A DNA stretch of 64,000 nt from Pedobacter roseus (GCF_014395225.1 NZ_CP060723.1:1-64000), one strand, 5' to 3'. Positions 53,973-63,871 are shown, numbered from the stretch's first letter. The notes: generated by a model from the sequence alone, not told the origin. Program-made: numbers and translations.

Positions 53973-54050
53973 ATGATCGCATTATTCATTATCGCCATCG
54001 CCGTATTTATCTATATGATTTACGTGCTGATCAAACCCGAAAAATTTTAA
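53973..54050 (+). CDS. kdpF: KdpF small subunit of the potassium-transporting ATPase
   Basis: 25 residues, MIALFIIAIAVFIYMIYVLI then KPEKF, with one membrane helix and the Tyr-x-Leu...KPEKF ending seen in KdpF peptides. It sits 39 bases upstream of kdpA. KdpF stabilises the KdpFABC complex. Confidence 0.83.
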   Translation: MIALFIIAIAVFIYMIYVLIKPEKF

Positions 54051-54089
54051 TCTTTTCTCCTTAATGGAGAGCAATTAACAAATCAAAAA

Positions 54090-55807
54090 ATGAACACTGA
54101 ATTAACAGGCATTATCGCCACCTTCCTGCTTACCCTGGTTATCGCAATACCATTGGGTAAATACCTGGCTAAGGTTTTTGCAGGAGAAAAAGTCTGGACA
54201 GATTTTTTAAAGCCATTGGAAACTGGCATATATAAGCTTTCCGGAATTAATGTAAAAGAACAAATGAACTGGAAGCAGCAGATGAAAGCACTGCTTACCA
54301 TTAATATATTATGGTTGTTCTACGGTTTTTTTGTTCTTATTTTTCAGGATAAACTTCCATTCAATCCGGACGGAAATCCGGGGATGACACCTGACCTGGC
54401 CTTTAACACCATCATCAGCTTTGTTGCCAACTGTAACCTTCAGCATTATTCGGGCGAGAGCGGCGTAAGCTACCTCACTCAGCAATATGTACTGATGTTT
54501 CTACAGTTTGTTAGTGCGGCCACAGGTATTGCGGCAGCGGTGGTATTTTTCAAAGCTTTTAGAGATAAAACAACCACTCAACTGGGTAATTTCTGGGAAT
54601 TCTTTGTTAAAGCGATCACCCGTTTATTATTGCCTTTATCAGTTATAGTGGCTTTAATATTAACTTTTAACGGTACGCCTGCAAGTTACGATGGTAAAGA
54701 CAAATTCATTTCTCTACAGGGCGATACCGTAAATGTATCAAGAGGTCCGGCAGCGCAAATGATTGCCATTAAACATTTAGGTACAAACGGTGGAGGTTAT
54801 TTTGGCGCCAATTCGGCACATCCATTTGAAAATCCAAGCTACTTTACCGATATGGTTGAGCTGATTGCACAGGTAATTATTCCGATTGCCATGGTAATTG
54901 CTTTCGGTTATTTTATCCGCAGGAAAAAATTGGCCTGGACTATTTTTGGAGTAATGACCATCGGTCTGTTTATGCTTCTCATCCCGATGCTTAGCTCAGA
55001 ACTGGGAGGAAATCCGGCCTTGGCGAAAATGGGTATTTCTCAGACTACAGGAGCAATGGAAGGAAAAGAAGTCCGCTTCGGGCCGGCTGCCTCTGCTTAT
55101 TGGGCAACAGTAACTACAATTATTTCTACAGGTTCTGTAAACAGTATGCACGATAGTACCATGCCAATGTCGGGTACCTGGCAGTTACTGGGCATGATGA
55201 TCAACTCATTTTATGGCGGTTGTGGTGTAGGTTTATTGAACTATTTCATTTACCTGATTGTTGCTGTATTTATTTCGGGATTGATGGTGGGCAGAACCCC
55301 GAGTTTCTTGGACATAAAGTAGAAGCAAGGGAAATTAAAATTGCCGCAATCATCACTTTGCTAAGTCCGTTTCTGATCCTTGCCGGCACAGCTGTTGCAA
55401 GTTATATTTTTACCAGTCATGGCGATGCTGCCTGGGCCGTTCAGCCTAAAAACTGGCTCAATAACCCAAGTTTCCATGGATTCTCTGAGATGCTTTATGA
55501 AATGACTTCATCCAATGCCAATAATGGTTCGGGATTTGAAGGACTGGGTGATAACAACATCTTCTGGAATTTATCAACCGGTATTTTGATTTTCCTTGGC
55601 CGTTTCTTACCGATTATTGGTCCGGTTGCCATTGCGGGTTTATTAGGTGCCAAAAAATTCATTCCTGAATCGGCCGGTACACTTAAAACAGATACCAAAA
55701 CCTTTGCCCTGATGACTTTTGCGGTAATACTGGTATTGAACGCATTATCTTATTTCCCTGCATTGGCATTAGGTCCATTGGCAGAATACTTTACCATGCT
55801 TAAATAA
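54090..55807 (+). pseudogene. kdpA: KdpA potassium-channel-like subunit, apparent -1 frameshift
   Basis: Potassium-binding, channel-like subunit of KdpFABC. The first frame runs 410 residues and goes off family sequence at GRTPSFLDIK. The second frame (visible from 55220) continues as PEFLGHKVEAREIKIAAII to 55807. Joined at the C run 55297-55300 they make about 570 residues, the normal KdpA length, with filter-region sequences such as FVANCNLQHYSGESG and GTNGGGYFGANSAHPFENP. One missing C explains the break (ACC CCC GAG, R-T-P-E). Intact kdpB and kdpC follow, so a sequencing error is likely. Confidence 0.88.
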
Positions 55808-55815
55808 ACATACAA

Positions 55816-57843
55816 ATGAAACCCAATAATAAATTGTTCGAACCTGCCTTGGTGCAGACCGCACTAAAACAATCTTTCATTAAGCTAGATCCAAGGGCGA
55901 TGGTCCGCAACCCGGTAATGTTTACCGTTGAGATTGGAACACTGGTAATGGCTTACGTAACGGTATATTCTTTCAGCCATAGCGGACAGGGATCACCATT
56001 ATATAATTTCTTTATCTTTTTGGTACTGTTGCTTACGGTATTGTTTGCAAATTTTGCCGAAGCCATTGCAGAGGCGAGAGGTAAAGCACAGGCCGATAGT
56101 TTACGTAAAACAAGGGAAGAAACACCAGCTAAAGTACTTTTAGCAAACGGAACCATCGAAATCCGCTCATCCAACCAATTAAAAAAAGGCGATGTGTTCG
56201 TTTGTGAAACAGGCGATACCATCCCAACCGATGGAGAAATTATCGAAGGGATTGCTACTATTGACGAATCAGCGATAACAGGAGAATCTGCTCCGGTAAT
56301 CCGTGAATCGGGTGGTGATAAATCTTCGGTAACAGGCGGTACAAAAGTTTTATCTGATGAGATTAAAGTTCAGGTGAGCACTGCTCCGGGCGAAAGCTTT
56401 TTAGATAAAATGATTGCGCTGGTTGAAGGTGCATCACGTCAAAAAACACCAAACGAGATTGCTTTAACCATCCTTTTGGCCAGTTTTACCCTGGTATTCA
56501 TTATTGTATGCGTAACCTTGAAACCTTTCGCTGATTACGCCAATACACCGATCACCATTGCTGCGTTGATCTCCCTGTTTGTATGTTTAATCCCAACCAC
56601 CATCGGCGGACTTTTATCAGCCATCGGTATTGCCGGAATGGACAGGGCATTAAGAGCCAACGTAATTACCAAATCGGGTAAAGCGGTAGAAACTGCCGGT
56701 GATATTGATGTGTTGCTTTTAGATAAAACCGGAACCATCACCATTGGTAACCGTAAAGCCACCAATTTTTATCCAACAGCCGGTGTAAATATTAAAGCTT
56801 TTACCGATGCCTGTGTGTTAAGCTCATTGGCTGATGAAACCCCTGAAGGAAAATCAATCATCGAACTGGCTGCCGAACAAGGTTTCAAATCTGCCGGAAC
56901 CCCAGAGGGATCAACATTCATCAAGTTTACTGCCGAAACCCGTTCAAGTGGATTGGATACTGCCGATGGAAGAAGAATCAGAAAAGGAGCCTTCGATTCG
57001 ATCAGGAATATTGTACAAAAAGCCGGAAATAATTTTCCATCAGATATTGAAAACCATGTAAAAACCATCGCTACCAATGGTGGTACCCCTTTAGTAGTAT
57101 CCGAAAACGAAAAAGCCCTTGGCGTGATCGAATTGCAGGATATCATTAAACCAGGTATTAGCGAACGTTTCGAACGTCTCCGCAAAATGGGTGTGAAAAC
57201 AGTAATGGTTACCGGTGATAACCCTCTAACAGCTAAATATATCGCAGAAAAAGCAGGTGTTGATGATTTTATTGCAGAGGCTAAACCTGAGGATAAAATG
57301 AACTATATCAAAGATGAGCAAGCACTTGGTAAGCTGGTAGCCATGATGGGCGACGGGACTAATGATGCCCCTGCCTTAGCACAGGCGGATGTTGGTGTAG
57401 CCATGAATAGTGGAACACAGGCAGCAAAAGAAGCAGGTAACATGGTCGATTTGGATAACGACCCGACCAAACTGATCGAGATCGTAGAAATCGGTAAACA
57501 ATTATTGATTACCCGCGGTACATTAACCACTTTTTCCATCGCGAATGATGTGGCCAAATATTTTGCAATTGTTCCGGCATTATTTATCGCATCAATTCCT
57601 GCGCTGCAAAGCCTGAACATTATGGGCCTGCACTCACCAGAATCAGCAATTATGTCGGCGGTGATCTTTAACGCGATCATTATCCCGATCCTGATCCCAT
57701 TGGCTTTAAAAGGTGTAGCCTACAAACCTATTGGTGCAACTGCCTTATTACGTAGAAACCTATTTATATATGGTATCGGCGGTGTGGTAGCTCCATTTAT
57801 AGGGATTAAAATAATCGATTTATTGGTCGGGTTATTTGTATAA
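55816..57843 (+). CDS. kdpB: KdpB, potassium-transporting P-type ATPase subunit
   Basis: ATP-hydrolysing subunit of KdpFABC. The 675-residue protein has the actuator TGES loop (155-158), the phosphorylation site Asp303 in DKTGTIT, the TGDNPLTA and [17 protein letters not shown] hinge motifs, and the membrane helix with [15 protein letters not shown]. It starts eight bases after kdpA. Length is normal. This is the typical Kdp organisation in gene order F-A-B-C. Confidence 0.97.
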   Translation: MKPNNKLFEPALVQTALKQSFIKLDPRAMVRNPVMFTVEIGTLVMAYVTVYSFSHSGQGSPLYNFFIFLVLLLTVLFANFAEAIAEARGKAQADSLRKTREETPAKVLLANGTIEIRSSNQLKKGDVFVCETGDTIPTDGEIIEGIATIDESAITGESAPVIRESGGDKSSVTGGTKVLSDEIKVQVSTAPGESFLDKMIALVEGASRQKTPNEIALTILLASFTLVFIIVCVTLKPFADYANTPITIAALISLFVCLIPTTIGGLLSAIGIAGMDRALRANVITKSGKAVETAGDIDVLLLDKTGTITIGNRKATNFYPTAGVNIKAFTDACVLSSLADETPEGKSIIELAAEQGFKSAGTPEGSTFIKFTAETRSSGLDTADGRRIRKGAFDSIRNIVQKAGNNFPSDIENHVKTIATNGGTPLVVSENEKALGVIELQDIIKPGISERFERLRKMGVKTVMVTGDNPLTAKYIAEKAGVDDFIAEAKPEDKMNYIKDEQALGKLVAMMGDGTNDAPALAQADVGVAMNSGTQAAKEAGNMVDLDNDPTKLIEIVEIGKQLLITRGTLTTFSIANDVAKYFAIVPALFIASIPALQSLNIMGLHSPESAIMSAVIFNAIIIPILIPLALKGVAYKPIGATALLRRNLFIYGIGGVVAPFIGIKIIDLLVGLFV

Positions 57844-57850
57844 AGAAAAA

Positions 57851-57950
57851 TGTCATTCTGAGCGCAGCGAAGAATCTGTAAGCAATAGGGAAGTATCTAA
57901 AATCTGGCACTGCCTAATAAGTTAGAGATGCTTCGTTCCTCAGCATGACA
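57851..57950. repeat. REP-like element A2 inserted between kdpB and kdpC
   Basis: The ends GTCATTCTGAGCGCAGCGAA and TTCGTTCCTCAGCATGAC are imperfect inverted copies, related to element A1. It separates kdpB and kdpC by 135 bases, unlike the tight kdpA-kdpB spacing. Confidence 0.82.
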
Positions 57951-57978
57951 GCAATGAAAAATTTAAAAAAATAAAAAG

Positions 57979-58539
57979 ATGAAAAAGTACATCATTCAAT
58001 CCATCCGCTTAACACTGGTATTATTGGTACTGTTATGCGTAATATATCCTGTTACTGTTGCCTTTATCGGTAAAATGTCTAAAGGAAACGGTGGAGGAGA
58101 AAAAATCACCAAAAATGGTAAAACAGTAGGTTATGCATTATTAGGTCAGTCGTTTACTAAACCACAATATTTCTGGGGAAGACCATCAGCTGTGGCCTAC
58201 AATGCAGCAGGTTCTGCAGGTTCTAACAAAGGACCATCAAACCCAGATTATTTAAAAGAAGTACAGACCCGTATCGACACTTTATTGAAATACAACCCTG
58301 GTATCAAAAAATCTGATATCCCTGCCGATATGGTTACTGCGTCAGGAAGCGGGCTGGACCCAAATATTTCTGAGCAAGGTGCCGCTATTCAGATCGAGAG
58401 GGTTGCTGCAGCCCGTAAAATCGATGTGAAAAAGGTAAAAGAACTGGTTGCGATGAATACGCTTAAACCATTTATGGGTGTATTTGGCCCTTCATCAGTA
58501 AATGTGTTAAAATTAAACCTTGCCCTTGATGCACTTTAA
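57979..58539 (+). CDS. kdpC: KdpC subunit of the potassium-transporting ATPase
   Basis: Small subunit that supports ATP binding in KdpFABC. The 186 residues contain one N-terminal membrane helix (about 10-30, LTLVLLVLLCVIYPVTVAF) and a periplasmic domain with LGQSFTKPQYFWGRPSA, GSNKGPSNPDYLKEVQTRI and DMVTASGSGLDPNISEQGA, all family motifs. Length is normal. Confidence 0.96.
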   Translation: MKKYIIQSIRLTLVLLVLLCVIYPVTVAFIGKMSKGNGGGEKITKNGKTVGYALLGQSFTKPQYFWGRPSAVAYNAAGSAGSNKGPSNPDYLKEVQTRIDTLLKYNPGIKKSDIPADMVTASGSGLDPNISEQGAAIQIERVAAARKIDVKKVKELVAMNTLKPFMGVFGPSSVNVLKLNLALDAL

Positions 58540-58618
58540 TTAGTGGCTTGGCAATCTGTCAAAATGCGTTTGCCAAAACTAAAAGACAGATAGCGACGAT
58601 GATAAGTTGCGAGGGATC

Positions 58619-58709
58619 GTCATTCCCAACCCGATGGCTATCGGGTTGATCAGGAACCTTAATGCTAATGTATGTGAATTAAGATTCCCGCCTTCGCTGG
58701 AATGCAATG
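58619..58709. repeat. REP-like element B1
   Basis: Starts GTCATTCCCAACCCGATGGC and ends with TTCCCGCCTTCGCTGGAATG. Imperfect inverted ends; same family as 60066-60150 and 62096-62203. The flank AAAAGACAGAT is shared with the third copy. Confidence 0.82.
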
Positions 58710-58726
58710 TCATTAAGTTAAGGATT

Positions 58727-58796
58727 TTTAACCACAGATGTACACAGATAAACACGGATTTTATATCTGTGTGCATCCCTTTTATCTGTGGTTAAA
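58727..58796. repeat. Inverted repeat of the CCACAGAT family
   Basis: TTTAACCACAGAT at 58727-58739 is complementary to 58784-58796; inner words ACACAGAT, ACACGGAT and ATCTGTGTG repeat the theme. Related degenerate words occur at 61755-61785. Confidence 0.75.
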
Positions 58797-58984
58797 TCAT
58801 GCTTGCCTAAGCCGAGAGCTTAAATAACAGCAATGCGCGGTCTTAACTAACAACTGAGCAATCTATCAATACGAACAATTTAAATGAACAATTCCCCAAA
58901 ACAATAACAACGGTAATGCACTAAGGCCTGGTATAAAACGAGCCAGGGCCTTAAGCTTTGCCCAATACAAAACAATCAGATAAA

Positions 58985-60055
58985 ATGAAAAAATTACTAT
59001 TATTTGCCGCTACACTTACAACAGGATTCTTCGTTAAAGCACAGGAAGAACCAAAAATTAAAGTAAGCGGTTACCTTGAAGCTTATTACGGATACGATTT
59101 TAACAAACCTGCTGACCATAACCGCCCTGGCTTTATTTATTCCCACAATCGCGCTAACGAAGTGAACCTGAACCTTGGTTTTATTAAGGCAGCTTATGAT
59201 AGCGGAATGATCAGGGCTAATTTAGCAGTAATGGCCGGAACTTATGCCAATGCCAATCTTGCTGCGGAGCCAGGGGTTTTGAAAAATATCTTCGAGGCCA
59301 ATGCTGGTGTCAAATTATCCAAAACAGAAAATCTTTGGATTGATGCAGGAATCTTTTCTTCGCACATCGGTTTCGAAAGTGCGGTTTCGAAAGATTGTTG
59401 GGTACTTACCAGAAATATTTCTTCAGAAAATACACCTTATTACGAATCGGGTGCGAAAATTACTTATGGTACTAAAGATGGAAAATTTACGGCTACCGCA
59501 TTGTACCTAAACGGATGGCAGCGCATTACCCGCCAGAATGGAAATGACAAACCTGCCGGTGGACTTCAGCTAACCTGGAAACCAACAGATAAAATTACCG
59601 TAAACTACAGCAATTATCTCGGAACAGAAGGTGCCGATTCTGTACGCGTAAACAGGTTTTACCACAATGTTTATGGAATTTTTCAGCTTACCGATAAATT
59701 TGGTGTGACCCTTGGTTTTGATTACGGCACACAACAGAAACAAAAAGGCAGTAGCGATAAAAGCGAAGTCATTTCTCCGGTAGCCATTGCACAATACAAA
59801 TTTGCACCAAAATGGGCAGTTGCGGGTAGGTTCGAATATTATGAAGATAAAAACGGAATTTTTATTGCCACAGGCTCACCGCAAGGCTTTAAAACCAAAG
59901 GTTACTCTTTAAATCTTGATTACTCGCCAATCGCTAATGCTGTTGTAAGGTTGGAAGGAAAAGCCTACGATAGTAAAGACAAAATATTTGCCAGGGAAGG
60001 CGCTGCGGTTAATGCCAATGCAAGTTTAACGGCAAGTATTGCAGTATCGTTTTAA
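58985..60055 (+). CDS. Outer-membrane beta-barrel porin (BBP2/OmpL-like)
   Basis: Predicted outer-membrane porin, likely for potassium or small solutes given its place in the kdp locus. From ATG 58985 (356 residues) there is a signal peptide (about 1-20, ending FFVKAQ) and regular beta strands to a C-terminal SIAVSF. An earlier ATG at 58958 adds nine polar residues before the signal peptide and is less likely. A similar barrel often follows kdpC in Bacteroidetes, as far as I recall. Substrate is inferred only from context. Confidence 0.78.
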   Translation: MKKLLLFAATLTTGFFVKAQEEPKIKVSGYLEAYYGYDFNKPADHNRPGFIYSHNRANEVNLNLGFIKAAYDSGMIRANLAVMAGTYANANLAAEPGVLKNIFEANAGVKLSKTENLWIDAGIFSSHIGFESAVSKDCWVLTRNISSENTPYYESGAKITYGTKDGKFTATALYLNGWQRITRQNGNDKPAGGLQLTWKPTDKITVNYSNYLGTEGADSVRVNRFYHNVYGIFQLTDKFGVTLGFDYGTQQKQKGSSDKSEVISPVAIAQYKFAPKWAVAGRFEYYEDKNGIFIATGSPQGFKTKGYSLNLDYSPIANAVVRLEGKAYDSKDKIFAREGAAVNANASLTASIAVSF

Positions 60056-60065
60056 GTAAATGGCT

Positions 60066-60150
60066 CGTCATTCCCAACCCGATAGCTATCGGGTTGATTG
60101 GGAATCTTAATGCATGATGCATTAAGATTCCCGCATGCGCGGGAATGACG
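60066..60150. repeat. REP-like element B2
   Basis: Perfect ends CGTCATTCCC and GGGAATGACG, with inner palindromes CCCGATAGCTATCGGG and CCCGCATGCGCGGG. It is the best conserved of the three B copies. Confidence 0.88.
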
Positions 60151-60199
60151 GGCATTTTTAAAATGAAATTAACTTTTGTAACAATTTCTTAATAAAACA

Positions 60200-60448
60200 A
60201 TGCATCCCTACATAGAAATCATATTCAGCCTGTTTTTAGCGTTCTTAGGAATATTATTGATGCGAAAATTGAATTCTTTAAAAAGGAATAAAACTGGTGC
60301 AAAAAAAAGAAGTTATGCCACAGAAAAATACTTTAAACTACTTTATCATAAGATTTCCTTTAGATTTATAGTGGTATTATTTACGCTGGTTGTGATTATT
60401 GCAATTACTATACTGATCGAAAACGGTATCATGAGCGTTAACTGGTAA
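60200..60448 (+). CDS. Small two-helix membrane protein of unknown function
   Basis: 82 residues with two hydrophobic segments (about 5-21 and 54-74) separated by a basic loop rich in Lys and Arg (27-52), so both ends likely face the periplasm. No family is recognised. It lies between the porin and kdpD and ends five bases before the kdpD start, suggesting translation with it. Confidence 0.68.
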   Translation: MHPYIEIIFSLFLAFLGILLMRKLNSLKRNKTGAKKRSYATEKYFKLLYHKISFRFIVVLFTLVVIIAITILIENGIMSVNW

Positions 60449-60453
60449 ATATC

Positions 60454-61584
60454 ATGGAAGAAGAACAAAAAGAAGAATCGGTAAGGCACTTTTTGGATCT
60501 GGTAAAGAAATCCAGGCGCGGAAAACTGAAAATCTACATTGGTATGAGTGCGGGTGTGGGTAAAACTTACAGGATGCTCCAGGAATCGCATGCTTTGCTG
60601 CGTAATGGGGTAGATGTTTGCATTGGTTATGTAGAAACCCATAAAAGGGCAGAAACTGAAGCACTTGTTGCGGGTTTACCCATGGTTGCAAGGCGCAAAA
60701 TCTTCTATCGTGGTAAAGAAATAGAAGAAATGGATCTTAACGGGATTTTGAACCGCCATCCCGAAATTGTAATTGTAGACGAACTTGCGCATACCAATGC
60801 CGAAGGCAGTAAGAACGGCAAACGCTGGCAGGATGTTTTCGATTTGCTCGAGGCGGGCATTAGCGTAATCTCAGCAGTAAACATTCAGCATTTAGAAAGC
60901 ATTAACGAAGAAATTGAACAAATTACCGGCATTGCAGTTACCGAACGCATCCCTGATAAAATATTGGAGCTTGCCGATGAAATCGTAAACATCGACCTTA
61001 CTGCCGATGAATTGGTTACCCGGTTAAAAGAAGGAAAAATTTACGATCAATCAAAGATCGAAAGGGCACTGGGTAATTTTTTTCAGTCGGATAAAATCCT
61101 TCAGCTGCGTGAGCTGGCCCTTAAAGAAGTGGTGCATCAGGTAGAGCGGAAAATCCAAACGGAAATTCCCAAATCGATTAAACTCCGGCCCGAACGCTTT
61201 TTGGCCTGTATTTCGTCGAATGCAGAAACCGCGGGTGTGGTGATCCGCAAAACCGCTAGATTAGCTTCTTATTACCGTTCGCCATGGATGGTATTGTATG
61301 TGCAAAGCGATAGCGAAAGCATGGAGCGGATTAAACTGGATAAACAGCGCCACCTGATTAATCATTTTAAACTAGCTACCGAATTAGGCGCAGAAGTGAT
61401 CAAAATAAAAAGCAACGCCATTACCAAAACCATTATCGATATCGCTACTGAAAAAGAAGTTACCACGATATGCATCGGCAAACCCCACCTTAATATTTTT
61501 CAGGTGATTTTGCGTACCGCAGTTTTTAATGGGCTGTTGAAAAACCTGGCAATGAAGGATATTGATTTGGTGATACTTTCTTAA
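60454..61584 (+). CDS. kdpD: Short KdpD: sensor domains without histidine kinase
   Basis: Potassium-sensing half of KdpD. The 376 residues contain the KdpD N-terminal ATP-binding domain with Walker A GMSAGVGKT (30-38), GYVETHKRAET and VDELAHTNAEGS, then a UspA-like domain (about 250-376). The four membrane helices and the histidine-kinase core of E. coli KdpD (894 residues) are absent, and no kdpE follows. Truncated KdpD is known in cyanobacteria and in Bacteroidetes. The kinase must be encoded elsewhere if signalling works this way. Confidence 0.9.
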   Translation: MEEEQKEESVRHFLDLVKKSRRGKLKIYIGMSAGVGKTYRMLQESHALLRNGVDVCIGYVETHKRAETEALVAGLPMVARRKIFYRGKEIEEMDLNGILNRHPEIVIVDELAHTNAEGSKNGKRWQDVFDLLEAGISVISAVNIQHLESINEEIEQITGIAVTERIPDKILELADEIVNIDLTADELVTRLKEGKIYDQSKIERALGNFFQSDKILQLRELALKEVVHQVERKIQTEIPKSIKLRPERFLACISSNAETAGVVIRKTARLASYYRSPWMVLYVQSDSESMERIKLDKQRHLINHFKLATELGAEVIKIKSNAITKTIIDIATEKEVTTICIGKPHLNIFQVILRTAVFNGLLKNLAMKDIDLVILS

Positions 61585-61593
61585 AGGAGAAAT

Positions 61594-61694
61594 CGTCATT
61601 GCGAGAAGGCTTTTTCAGCCGACGAAGCAATCTTACTACTATGGGTTAAAGCGATAGTTTTAAGATTGCTTCGTCGTTCCTCCTCGCAATAACG
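61594..61694. repeat. REP-like element C
   Basis: CGTCATTGCGAG at 61594 pairs with CTCGCAATAACG ending 61694, with inner GACGAAGCAATCTT/AAGATTGCTTCGTC. It follows the kdpD stop by 10 bases and may end its transcript. Confidence 0.82.
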
Positions 61695-61914
61695 ACTTTT
61701 CTTAGATATTAATCAACAAGAGCGCAATCGAAGGTATAGCAATTATTTTCTAGCCACGGAAGCACTGAAAACACGGAAAATAATTCGAGCAATTGTCATC
61801 CATAGAGATAATTTATTGTATAAAATCAATATAATAAAAGTTTTTTTTGTGTTTTGGAGGCTACAAGGAATTATCATTCCCATAGATCAGTTATTTGTGA
61901 TAAAGGTATAGTCG

Positions 61915-62001
61915 GATCGTCATTTCGACCGCAGTGGAGAAATCTTTTAACATAGTTTAAAGATTTCTCCATTTCGCTGTGCTCCAGTCGAAATGACGAT
62001 C
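61915..62001. repeat. REP-like element D
   Basis: GATCGTCATTTCGAC at one end is exactly complementary to GTCGAAATGACGATC at the other; inner AGAAATCTTT/AAAGATTTCT also pairs. Confidence 0.88.
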
Positions 62002-62095
62002 ATACTATTCTAATAGTTTGTCATCCTGAGGGATAATTATTTCATAAAATCAATATAAAAGACAGATCTTTTTGGTAAAATGGGAGGCTGCGCGA

Positions 62096-62203
62096 GATCG
62101 TCATTCCCAACCCGATAGCTATCGGGTCGATTGGGAATCGTAATGCTTTAGTATGGCTTGTAAATTGCATTAAGATTCCCGCCTGCGCGGGATTGACGGA
62201 TCG
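62096..62203. repeat. REP-like element B3
   Basis: Third copy of the GTCATTCCCAACCCGATAGC family, ends less exact than in B2 (GATTGACGG replaces GAATGACGG). Confidence 0.82.
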
Positions 62204-62250
62204 TTTTAAATGATTCTTCATTCCTTTCAGAATGACAATACAGAATGCCA

Positions 62251-63045
62251 CTATAATATCGATCTTACCAATCCTCCTTCTACCCTGATGGCCGCGCCAT
62301 TTGTTCCAGAAGCTAAAGGACTTGAATAAAATGTTACTGCATTTGCAATTTCGCTTACATCCAAAAAGCGTTGTAATAATGAAGTTGGGCGCATATTTTT
62401 AAAGAAATCAGTTTCTACTTCTCCAACAGTTATGTTTCCTTTTTTTGCTAAATCCTCAATAAAACCTCCAACACCTTTTGATTTGGTTGGTCCAGGTAAA
62501 ATGGAGTTAACGGTTACTTGCGTTCCCTTGGTGAGTTCGGCCAGACCGCGGCTAACTGCAAGTTGTGCCGTTTTAGTCAAACCGTAGTGGATCATTTCGT
62601 CGGGGATAAATACGGCCGATTCGCTCGAAATAAAAATAATCCTGCCCCAGTTTTTCTTTAGCATTTTCGGAAACAGCTCGCGCGACAAACGAATGCCGCT
62701 CATTACATTGACTTCAAAAAACCTGAACCAGTCTTCATCAGTAATTTCTTCAAAAGCTTTGGGTTCAAAAATACCTGCATTATTGATGAGGATGTCAATT
62801 TCAGGAAGTTGTGCAATGAGCCTGCTTACTTCTTCTGCATTTGAAAAATCGGCGGCTATACCCGAAACAGTTCCACTCCCTGCCATACCTTCCAAATCTT
62901 TTACAGCCTCATCTACGCTGCCTTGCGATCGGCCATTGATGATTACATTTACACCTTCTTTTAACAAGCTCTCGGCAATTGCGAATCCAATACCTGCGGT
63001 AGAGCCACTTATAAAAGCTGTTTTATTCTTTAATTGTAAATCCAT
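62251..63045 (-). CDS. Short-chain dehydrogenase/reductase (SDR)
   Basis: NAD(P)-dependent oxidoreductase of unknown substrate. The start at 63045 (264 residues) gives the normal N-terminus MDLQLKNKTAFISGSTAGIG; the upstream frame to 63129 adds 28 non-family residues. Motifs are SGSTAGIG (14-21), NNAG (near 90), the catalytic Ser in ISSES and Tyr/Lys in YGLTK (near 157-161). The C-terminus has the usual substrate-binding loop. It is transcribed alone, toward the repeat cluster. Confidence 0.9.
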   Translation of the reverse strand: MDLQLKNKTAFISGSTAGIGFAIAESLLKEGVNVIINGRSQGSVDEAVKDLEGMAGSGTVSGIAADFSNAEEVSRLIAQLPEIDILINNAGIFEPKAFEEITDEDWFRFFEVNVMSGIRLSRELFPKMLKKNWGRIIFISSESAVFIPDEMIHYGLTKTAQLAVSRGLAELTKGTQVTVNSILPGPTKSKGVGGFIEDLAKKGNITVGEVETDFFKNMRPTSLLQRFLDVSEIANAVTFYSSPLASGTNGAAIRVEGGLVRSIL

Positions 63046-63232
63046 TTTGATTAAATAATGTTGATGATCAAATTTGAGTTGCCCTGTGGCATATACAAAC
63101 TGAACAATTTTCTGGTGAAAATGTGTCATAAGAATATGCTAAAATCAATTATAGTAATTAGTTAATCGGGGCATCATTTTTGAATAAGCAGAGGTCGGAA
63201 ACAAAAAAATCATCCTAAACGTAATCAACCCC

Positions 63233-63871
63233 ATGAAAAAAACAGCAATTGCCCTCGTACTTGGAGTGGCCCTGGTTTCTTGTAATAATAAGGAAAAGAA
63301 AACAGCGGAAAATCCTAATGACAGCATTTCAACCACAACTGTTGAACAGCCTAAAGCTAGCGGAAGCGTTAGCACTACAAATGTTGATTGGGAAAGCATT
63401 CCCGAAGCAAAAGAAATCGGCAACTTTCCTTTTTTCAAACCTTCTAAAGAATTTAAAATTTTAGATGAGAAAGATGGCCTATCGGAAGTTTTTGAAAATG
63501 AAAAACTGGAAAACTATACGGGTAAGGATGTGTATACTACAGAAGGAAAACTTGGCGTACTGGTTTTTGAAAATGTGGATGGCCAAAATTTCAGCCGAAG
63601 TTTATTCGAAAAAAATATTAACGATTATATGACCAAAATAGGGGCGAAGCAACTATACAAAGGCGATTATCCGGCTAATGAAACCGCGAACGAGGCCTTG
63701 AGGGATAAACTGAAAGAAAACTTATGGAATGGTAAACACCGTACAATCGGTTTATCAGATGATGAACCTTTTGCGGTTTATGCTTTTAAAAATAATGGTA
63801 AAAATTATGTCGTTAACGTGCAGTATAACTCTGCCCAAGGTTATATTTTTATCATGGAGCTGAAAGCTTAA
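63233..63871 (+). CDS. Lipoprotein of unknown function, 212 aa
   Basis: Predicted lipoprotein with lipobox LVSCNNK (Cys17) and a Lys/Asn/Ser-rich linker (18-50). The rest (52-212) looks like a single alpha/beta domain with an FPFFKPSKEFKILDEKDGLS segment near 66-85 and a hydrophobic C-terminal strand GYIFIMELKA. No known family is recognised. It is divergent from the SDR gene and has its own terminator. Confidence 0.8.
   Translation: MKKTAIALVLGVALVSCNNKEKKTAENPNDSISTTTVEQPKASGSVSTTNVDWESIPEAKEIGNFPFFKPSKEFKILDEKDGLSEVFENEKLENYTGKDVYTTEGKLGVLVFENVDGQNFSRSLFEKNINDYMTKIGAKQLYKGDYPANETANEALRDKLKENLWNGKHRTIGLSDDEPFAVYAFKNNGKNYVVNVQYNSAQGYIFIMELKA

Larger units (their letters stand above)
58540..58984. 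other. Repeat-filled intergenic region downstream of kdpC
   Basis: Holds REP-like element B1, a CCACAGAT-type inverted repeat, and a hairpin around 58923-58955 (CTAAGGCCTGG and CCAGGGCCTTAAG) just upstream of the porin start. The hairpin could end kdpC transcripts or act in the porin leader. Short frames here are not called. Confidence 0.6.
61585..62250. other. Repeat-dense intergenic region downstream of kdpD
   Basis: Three REP-like elements (C, D and B3) occupy much of this 666-base gap. The rest is AT-rich with CCACGGA-type words (61755-61785). No gene is supported. Confidence 0.7.

Noticed and set aside
53323..62203. CRISPR array
   Set aside because: The repeats are palindromic, of different families, irregularly spaced and interrupted by genes; there are no uniform spacers or cas genes.
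62251..63129. 28-residue N-terminal extension of the SDR
   Set aside because: It does not resemble SDR sequence; the start at 63045 begins just before the first Rossmann strand.
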